DNA from: Litomosoides sigmodontis
Lineage: Eukaryota > Nematoda > Chromadorea > Rhabditida > Onchocercidae
Length of the DNA: 64,000 nt
Assembly: GCA_963070105.1 (NCBI GenBank)
Contig: OY718808.1
Span: forward strand, 5,309,738-5,373,737
Reading direction: 5' to 3'
In this document: positions 57,001 to 64,000 of the stretch, piece after piece
Position numbering within the stretch: position 1 is the first letter of the stretch
Layout of the letters: every line of letters starts with the position of its first letter
The notes under the pieces: generated by a model
What the model was told of the DNA's origin: nothing
The model's database searches: none
The model's input: the letters and a program-made list of their open reading frames with translations, nothing else
Made by a program: the position numbers and the translations under genes

Positions 57001-60000
57001 TCGATCGAGGTTTTAATTGTCATAATTAATGTTTTCGGATTCTTTTTGATTCAATTGACATAATTTGTGTGATTTTTGGAGTTAGTATTATGGACCCATC
57101 TGCACTGTGCGGTTATTAGTTTTTAGTCAATTGTTACTTTTTTGTGTATTATGGATTTAGCTTGCAAATGTCGATCCAGTTTACATTGTCTTGCGAAGTG
57201 CTGAAGAAAGGGATAAGTGGATTTATTTTTTGAAGAAAGCCGCTAATGATACAACGCTGAGTGGAACTGCTTTCGAGGTGCTAATACAAAGGATGATGAC
57301 ACAAAATGTTGGAGATGGTAATAATATTTTTTACTGAAACATTTTGTTCCTAAACTGCATGATATCATTTTGCGTAATAATTTAATTCATGTAGCTCTAA
57401 TTTAGTTTTATATAGCTTTAACAATCTAATTTATGTAGCATTTTTTTCTATAATGAAGATCTCAATAAAAACAACTTTATTTGCGCACTAGCAGCTGGCA
57501 AAATGATTTTCTCCCATTTTTCTTGTTGTAATTAGTTATAAAACTTCAATTTTTTGCTATAAAGAAGGCACAGCATCTTTTGATTTCCATTATTTTTGCT
57601 TTTGCATGAGTAAAGTTTCAGTTCTTCTGCAGCTTTGTTATTGTTTCGCAAATTTTGATGTAAATTGAGTTTTTTTTGTGCTTTATTAATGGCTTCCAAG
57701 CTGCATCAAGAAAAGAATTCGAGTATCTTTTGATTAATTTTACTTACACTTACTTTTACTGTAGAAATGACATTGTGACTTTCGCTTCATTTTTCCTTCC
57801 AGATGATTTATTATGGAATGATGCACTCTTGACGTCGTGTGAAGAAAAGCCAAAAGAAACTTTAACAACAGTATTAGATGAAGCGTTCAAGAAGAAAGCA
57901 CTAGAACTTGGCCGAGCATGTTTTATGTTTACTTCGGTGCTGATGAGACCAACAGGAGTGCAGTACCACATCGATCTTGCCCAAAATATTCTTACTACAG
58001 CGATGTCCAGTGATTTGCTTAAAAATGAGCTTTATGCTAACTTAATAAGGCTTACATCTGGTTCAATGTCGTATGGAATTCAGGTATATGTTCCTTCTCG
58101 TCTAAAGATTCTGCTTTTTTAATTGAAATTACTTTATTGTTGTTTTTAATTGCTTTAGAATCGTGTCTGTTAGTGTTAAACACAGTTTTCATGCTATCAT
58201 TTAAAAAGCATTTGTTTGGTGCATAATCATCTGGTAATTTTAAAATGCCCTTCTGAATTAAAATTGAACTTGCTCGTATTCTATTATGTTTGATAGTAAT
58301 AGTCTCAATTTTATCAATATTTTAATTACTTTTAGGCTTGGAAATTGATGGCTTTAACGACACCATTATTTACACCTCGTCAGTATTCGCTTTTATGGTT
58401 GCTTCGTCGACATATTGAAAGATGGACCGGAAAAAGGTTTAGATTTATATTTTTGTTTTGAAGTCCTCTTCATGTCGCTTTAATTGTTACTAAATTTCTA
58501 GTGGAAGCTAAGGTAGTTAATTCGTTGCTTCATGATTCACATTTTAGCGATTTATGTGTTCCTGAGCATTATTTACCCATTGTGCTTAATTTCCCAATCA
58601 CTTTTTAAGATGTGATGAAGGTAATTTTGCGCTGTATTGTTTGCGCTCTCTCAATCGCTGTCTGAAGGCACGTGGACGAACGGAAGGACCAAGTAAACTT
58701 GAGACGATCTCCATATTAACCAGGGATCCAACTTCAACAAATATGCCGCATAGCATCCCAGTACTGCTTCCAAATAATGAATATCAGGTGAGCTACAAAA
58801 ATTTTACTAGTCATTTTGTAATCACTGTGAATGCATTAAGATTTTTGATCATGCATCAGTGAATCTCCCTCTGTGTTTTCTTTACTTTTAAAGAACCGAT
58901 GTTTGCTCTTTATTTATATTGTTGATCAAACGATGAAGCATTTAGGGATAGTTAACCTAAAAGCTTTCAAGGTTATCGATTTTGATGGTTCCACGATTAT
59001 TAGCGATTGTTTGTCAACTTTGTGTGTAAAATGTGGTTTACGACCAGCTCTTTTAAGTGGTTACGCCTTGTATGTAGAGGACCCACTGGAACGTAATTCT
59101 TACCTTCTTCTAAAAGGCAAACAGAAGGTAAATTTGGATGTTATAATTTATAACGATTACTTCTGCATCCTCTTGAAATGTTTTGCCATGTTTTTTGGAA
59201 CAGAACTTACAAAGTGTTTTACTTTCCAGTTGTGTGATTGTATATCGCGTTGGGAACGTGAATTAATGGACAATAAGTGTGGAAGAGTTACTGAAGATGT
59301 TGGTCGGATAAAGATATCTATGCGACAGAGGCAATATTGGAGTCATCTGGTCTCTTCGGAAACACTTACAGAACGCACATTTATGGTATATCGGATGGCT
59401 AGCGAAATCGTTGCTGGAAGAGTACCATTGAGCAGTGAATTAGCAGAGGAACTAGCAGCTGTTTATGCGCAAGTAAATTACTTTCATGTTCTTGTTCAGA
59501 TATATATTCATATATGACACAGTTGTAATAACTTCTAAATTACTTCTCTATGATGATGGCTCACATTTCAGCTGAAATTTGGAGATATGGGAACAGTATC
59601 CGATGAACAATTTCGCGAAATTATTACCTCTTATTATCCTTCAAAGCTGCTAGATGTTGGCTGTGAAAGATTGTTAAGGTCACATTGAGATATTTTTGAG
59701 TTTGATTTCAAAAATCATTTTTGTTTTTTAATATTGGCTTAGATTAGAATTAAAATTCGTAACATTTTTGCACAATTTATGGGAAAGTGATTTAAGATTA
59801 AATCTCGAAACGAACTGGTCGCAGTTGCGTGATACCTCGACGGGGGATTGCATTCGCATGATATTAGTTGTTTTGCGGAAGTGGCGCTTTTTCGGATCAT
59901 TTATTACGGAAGCACGAATGAAGATGTGTAATGACGAAAGTTTGTTCATTGCACTTAACGATCAAGGAGTCCATCTGCTCACTTTTCGTCAGCTTGTTAG

Positions 60001-60627
60001 TATCTAAATTCGCTGTTTTACTAATTCAAATACTATAATGTTAAGAAATGGAGACATTGAGCACCGAAGAGACTTTATAATTGTAACAGTTATTGTTTAA
60101 GAGTGTCATTGCACAAATTTTCTTCTCGAAAAATTTGTTTAACAAATATTAACTACATTTAGTCTTGTTATTATATACATTTCATGCTCTAAATAGCTTG
60201 ACATTATGATTGTTAAATTTATAGGATCTCATAAGAACCATTCCTTACAACCGACTGGTCTCGTTCGGTGGTTATCACAGTGATTTTATGCTCACCATTG
60301 AGAGAGTACTCCCACCTCAAGCCCATCCTGAAGAAACGGCTAGAGAAAGATTGACTTTTTCAATGCCTGCAAGAAATATTGACCAGGTCATTATTATTTT
60401 CAACATAAGCTATAAGTAATAGGTTTCAAGCAAGCACAACAGTTTATGCGTCTCTGAAACTAAAGTCTCTCCTGTAAAGGTTGAATCCACAAAATCTGAT
60501 TTTCCAAGAATTTGATGGAAGTGAAAGGCCAAGGAATAAATGCCAGCTTTTTCAGCTTACGTATCATTTGGCGGAATATATTCGATGTCAAAAATTAATT
60601 TGGAAGCTTTCGATGCGAAATTCGTAA
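42783..60627 (+). CDS. max-1: PH-MyTH4-FERM protein, MAX-1/PLEKHH orthologue
   Basis: In C. elegans MAX-1 acts in motor neurons in netrin/UNC-5 axon guidance. Twenty-three exons: 42771-42866 (ATG at 42783), 52030-52158, 52422-52542, 53079-53230, 54608-54705, 55146-55260, 55342-55446, 55535-55702, 55798-55905, 56100-56198, 56320-56481, 56676-56756, 56875-57009, 57161-57317, 57803-58083, 58336-58436, 58610-58787, 58972-59127, 59230-59472, 59572-59678, 59743-59995, 60225-60386, 60556-60627; about 1088 aa. The N-terminal coiled coil (GQKAAKIKRWVKNRLQE then LEEQNERLRLQN) resembles PLEKHH proteins. A Ser/Pro-rich acidic linker follows, then PH1 (from LEKCGYLTQM, exons 9-11), PH2 (exons 12-14, RSAEERDKWIYFLKKA), MyTH4 (exons 15-17, from LLWNDALL) and FERM (exons 18-23, from VIDFDGSTII). 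Intron 1 is 9.2 kb; the others are short. Length is close to the C. elegans protein as I recall it. Confidence 0.9.
42949..43010. repeat. GA / GGGA compound repeat
   Basis: GA tract followed by about eight tandem GGGA units, immediately inside max-1 intron 1. Confidence 0.9.
44457..44510. repeat. CT-rich repeat
   Basis: Imperfect CT/CCCT tract of about 54 bases in max-1 intron 1. Confidence 0.85.
45689..45778 (-). other. Possible coding exon of an unidentified nested gene
   Basis: On the minus strand a 90-base stretch, open in one frame (30 codons), is bounded by AATTGTTTCAG upstream and GTAAAG downstream. It starts and ends in phase 0. The translation begins AAGRDHLFMIAMKVIKQ and ends EAKTKFDK, which looks like a real protein but matches no family I can name. 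A minus-strand acceptor at 45475 followed by eight codons to a stop (RSYLSEI) could be a terminal exon. With no homology it may be chance. Confidence 0.25.
47691..47708. repeat. (CTA)n trinucleotide repeat
   Basis: Six CTA units in max-1 intron 1. Confidence 0.85.
48602..48619. repeat. (CT)n microsatellite
   Basis: Short CT tract in max-1 intron 1. Confidence 0.85.
51868..51901. repeat. CT-rich repeat
   Basis: Imperfect CT tract near the 3' end of max-1 intron 1. Confidence 0.8.
53255..53338. repeat. 23-base perfect inverted repeat plus third partial copy
   Basis: Arms at 53255-53277 and 53283-53305 are exact reverse complements, separated by the 5-base loop CGAAA. A third copy of about 17-19 bases in the orientation of the second arm follows at about 53318-53337. 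The element lies 24 bases after the donor of max-1 exon 4. Confidence 0.9.
53929..54001. repeat. (TG)n microsatellite
   Basis: Perfect TG tract of about 73 bases in a max-1 intron. Confidence 0.97.
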
Positions 60628-60736
60628 TTATGTACACAAGTCAAGTATTGATGGATAATTTACATTTTGTGACCTTTTGCCCCGCTGCTCATTTATTATT
60701 ATTTGAAGAGAAGTGCCCAAAACTTTACTAACTGTT

Positions 60737-60742
60737 AATAAA
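60737..60742 (+). terminator. Polyadenylation signal AATAAA of max-1
   Basis: Canonical hexamer 110 bases past the max-1 stop codon. Confidence 0.65.
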
Positions 60743-61930
60743 GAAAGGATATGTGAATAACGATATATTCTGTGCTCTCTTCACTTTCCTCAAAAACTTA
60801 ATGATATTAAATATATGTGCTTTGCAACGCTTGAAACCACTTTGTTCGGCATATCAACAAGCCATAAATGATTTGTCGGCCAACACCTTATGTGAGGACA
60901 ACTTGAGAACTGTTTCATTGTAAATGAAAAATTTTAAAAACGACAGGGATGACATTGGTCACATCGAACACTTTCAAAAATATAATTAATTTTCTTTCTT
61001 GAGGACCGTTGTCGTGACTTTTAGAATCTTCCAGTCACGCTCATCGTCACAAATGCGAAATAGGTATGCAACTGAAATTATGTCTCGCAATGATTTTTTG
61101 CCAAACTTCTCCGTTTGGCAATTTAAGTTGGAACATTCCCCAAAATATTTTCCAAATAACAAAAACTTCTTAAAGACTAATTGGCCCTTATTTTATGAGA
61201 AAAACCCTGTATTTAACTTATTATTAATAACTTTACTGCAAATGCAACTTCCTTACAAAGGAAGTCAGAGAAAACAATACCGTGGGATAGTGATAATAAA
61301 AAATGGTGCGAAAGAGAACTTGAAAAAGATTTTGGAATAGATGTCGCGTTTCGAAAAGCATAAAAGTGTCAGATGCTAACTATAAATCAAAGTACGACTT
61401 CATCTTAAATAATGCAATGCCAATTTGATGCAAAAGAGAAAAACATGTAATTTTCCTAGAATAAGCATTGAATCCACTCGCATTGGCACGCAGGAGTGCG
61501 AATAACTCCGAAACGTACCGTGACCACCTTGGGTACGGTATTCGTGCTGTCCAATACGCACAGTCACGCATACACGCTTGCGCGAAGGTATTTCGCGGCT
61601 ACCACGTTGCTTGTTGCTAAATCAAATAGTGTTGGCAAATGGGTGTGTGCTAGTTCGTGTTCTTCCTCTCTTCGTGTGCCTGAGGTTCGTGTATCTCAGA
61701 CATGGAGAGATAATTTATGGAGCACGGAATTCTAAATTAGCAATCTTGCTTAGTTAGGTGCGTGGAGCGTATATACAGTCATGTACCACGTATTTCGATA
61801 AATTGTACAATAGGACTACAAATTCTGATTGAGAATTGTATAGCAGTGGAGAAATTAAATAAATGAAGCAAACAGTTTCAAAGCGTTGCTTGGAATGATA
61901 GGAACACGTAATTATTTCATGTTGTTCTTG

Positions 61931-61940
61931 CATTCTACAG
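61931..61940 (+). promoter_or_regulatory. Splice or trans-splice acceptor before the RAD50 start
   Basis: CATTCTACAG ends 34 bases before the ATG at 61975; spliced-leader trans-splicing is likely, a cis-spliced 5' UTR is possible. Confidence 0.5.
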
Positions 61941-61974
61941 ATATTTTGACTGAAAGATCGAAGCACTGCAAAGG

Positions 61975-63764
61975 ATGTCTTTATTGGATACAGTGGAACT
62001 GCAGGGTATTCGCAGTGTTGGAGTAGGACCACAAAATGCTAGTGTCATCGAATTCCTCTCACCGCTAACTATTATTTGTGGTCCGAATGGTGCTGGAAAG
62101 ACAACTATCATTGAAGCACTTAAATACGTCACAACTGGCGAGTTGCCGAAAGGAAGCTTTCAAACATTTATCCACGATATGCGGGTAGGTTTGCTGCATC
62201 ATTACCACCTACCCTCTCAGAAACTGCTAATTTATAGGAAAACAGTGATGCCGTCTTAGGGTAATGCTTCAGTTCACTTTACTATGTTGTTGTACTTTGG
62301 AACTTCGAGAAATATTTTTCATTCATACTTCAATGAACATGGCAATCTATATTGAATGTGAAGGTTAACTTTTGACATGTATGTCTTCTTGCAAAAATAT
62401 TTTCAAAAATGTCCATAACTGGTCGCCAATATTCATTTTGCAGTTAGCTGACAGATCTCGGGTGGATGCATCAGTGAAGCTTAAATTCAGAGATGTTAGA
62501 GGCAGGTCTTGTGTTGTAACTCGTCGTATAATGCAGTCAAAAGGTGCTAAGGTAAAATATGCAATTTCAAAAGTTTGTTTTATGTCGGTCTTAAACTACT
62601 AATGTTAGACTTGCAGGGTAAAATAACGAATAAATCAGAAGAGAGCACGATTGCAATTGAAAAAGAACCGGGTGAATGGAAAAGTTTATCATCAAAAGTT
62701 ATTGACTGTAAAAAAGAGGTATCTGTTTTAATTTTGTGTGAAGTATTACACTTGTTTAAATATAGAATATTATCATTATTATGGTTGTAGTTCGAATTAT
62801 TTCACATTAAAAATTGTTATAGATTTTAAATCTTCTTGGTTTGCCTGCAGCAATTTTGGAATATGTGGTCTTCTGTCACCAAGAAGAATCCTCATGGTTT
62901 GTTCAAGGCTCAATTTCTATCTTTATTTTGCAATTTCCATGGCTAGTTTTGTAAGCTCCCCCTGCAACTTCTCACTGTTTCGAAAAATCAAATACTGATT
63001 CAAAATTTGCTGTATATAAGTGTATCAAATGTGACGTTTCTTATGAAACTCTTTTGTTCTCTTCAGTTTCCTTTTTAGCATTTCAGGCCACTTGACGAGC
63101 CGAAAAAACTGAAGGAACGTTTTGATGAGATTTTTCAAGTGACTGGCTATGTGAAAGCAATTGAAATTCTGAGGAAGGAAATGAAAGAAAATGTTATCTA
63201 TTTATTTATTTTTTACTCACCTAATCTCTATATGCTCTATTACAATGGAAAAAGTTTTTGCAGCAGCAAGAATTGAAGATTGCTGAAGGCAGATTACCAC
63301 TTCTTATCAGGCAGCAAGAAGAAAAGATCGAAGTTTGTATTTATTTATCAATTGTGTTTTAGTATAACTGCTTATTCGCAAAAATTTTTCCTTTATTTAT
63401 CAATTATTGAGTGGTTATTGTTAAGTTTGCTTATTCTACTGTAGCTGCATAATGAATACGTCAATCTCAAGGAGCAAATAGCAGAAAATGAGAAAGAAAT
63501 TTTGCTAAAGCAAATGATACTCAAGGAAGATGTTGTCAAGAAAAACTTGAAAGTTGCAGAGCTTGATGAAGCGGAAATGTTAAAGAAGAAGCACGGTAAC
63601 CTTGTTTGATAATTAATTTTTAATTCTACCTATCTGGCTCTTACAGAAATCATAATTAAGATATGGTAAAGGCGGAAAAACAAATACTTCTTGATCAAAT
63701 GGAATGCTGCTCGGCACTGGATTACGAAGGTGGAATCGAAAATTTAAAACATGAAATTGAGTCG
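61975..63764 (+). CDS. rad-50: DNA double-strand break repair ATPase RAD50 (N-terminal part; runs off the window)
   Basis: SMC-like subunit of the MRE11-RAD50 complex, which tethers and processes DNA ends in the nucleus. Eight exons are visible: 61975-62184, 62444-62551, 62617-62718, 62823-62896, 63087-63192, 63264-63332, 63445-63595, 63661-63764, all in phase. The protein starts MSLLDTVELQGIRS. Walker A is CGPNGAGKTTIIEALK (about 35-50). The Q-loop region reads EYVVFCHQEESSWPLDEP, followed by KKLKERFDEIFQVTGYVKAI; both are strongly conserved in RAD50. From exon 6 the charged heptad-like sequence is the start of the long coiled coil. The rest (zinc hook, second coiled coil, Walker B) lies beyond 64000. 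The next exon may begin near 63928 but I could not confirm it. The acceptor of the last listed exon (AATTAAG) is weaker than the others and was chosen because the better AG upstream leads to a stop. Confidence 0.93.
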
Positions 63765-64000
63765 GTGTGTAGTATTTTGTTTCATTTTATTTGAACTTAT
63801 ATGGAAATTTGTGAGTCGTACGAATCTGGAAGACTCATCAGAGAAATTCACAGTCGAAGCGGGAAGATAAAATCCTCTTTTATCCTGCGTAAGGTACACT
63901 TATTATTCGGTGGTTTTAACTCCACAGACTAACACATGGACCAGCAAATCGACCACGTAAGCGTTTGGTTTTAATCAAAGAATTGTTTAAGAAATATCTG

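Larger units (their letters stand above)
60628..61974. other. Intergenic region between max-1 and RAD50
   Basis: Contains the max-1 polyadenylation signal and the RAD50 promoter. Open frames at 60999-61340 and 61217-61363 overlap in different phases; the second encodes a Lys/Glu/Asp-rich 48-aa stretch (for example NKKWCERELEKDFGID) with no known match. GC content rises at about 61480-61700, with a nested inverted repeat at 61499-61544. I do not call a gene here. Confidence 0.45.

Overview
This is nuclear DNA from a nematode. The genes have many exons of 40-390 bases. Introns begin GT and usually end in the pyrimidine-rich TTTCAG or TTTTAG form typical of nematodes. Several start codons sit 9-35 bases after a splice acceptor, as expected for spliced-leader trans-splicing. 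The base composition is AT-rich with many CT/GA and CA/GT microsatellites. A 200-base run of N (11461-11660) is an assembly gap. No bacterial, plasmid, phage or CRISPR feature, and no tRNA or rRNA gene, was recognised.

I rebuilt seven genes exon by exon, checking that reading phase is kept across each intron. In order they are: an EAG-type voltage-gated K+ channel (egl-2 orthologue, + strand, 416-7102, 20 exons, 917 aa); a small secreted Ly-6/uPAR three-finger protein with a probable GPI signal (- strand, 8559-9760, 3 exons, 208 aa); a protein tyrosine phosphatase homologue whose active site is destroyed (+ strand, 17126-21509, 13 exons, 543 aa); the Na+/K+-ATPase alpha subunit (eat-6 orthologue, + strand, 27415-32672, 17 exons, 1000 aa); troponin I (- strand, 34578-38088, 8 exons, 5' end not found); a PH-MyTH4-FERM protein (max-1 orthologue, + strand, 42783-60627, 23 exons); and the start of RAD50 (+ strand, 61975 to past the window end, 8 exons visible).

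The genes do not form an operon. They are an excitability and muscle/neuron set (K+ channel, Na+ pump, troponin I, axon-guidance protein) plus a DNA-repair gene. From memory, the C. elegans counterparts egl-2, eat-6, tni-3, max-1 and rad-50 all lie on chromosome V, so the block looks like conserved macrosynteny.

The long gaps (9.8-17.1, 21.5-27.4 and 38.1-42.8 kb, and the 9.2-kb first intron of max-1) hold mainly microsatellites, some inverted repeats and a few weak exon-like stretches on the minus strand. The points most worth a second look are the naturally Cys-to-Ser PTP, the apparent non-AG splice acceptor in the Na+/K+-ATPase gene, a 23-base perfect hairpin in a max-1 intron, the GCATGC palindrome cluster, and possible minus-strand exons nested in max-1 intron 1.
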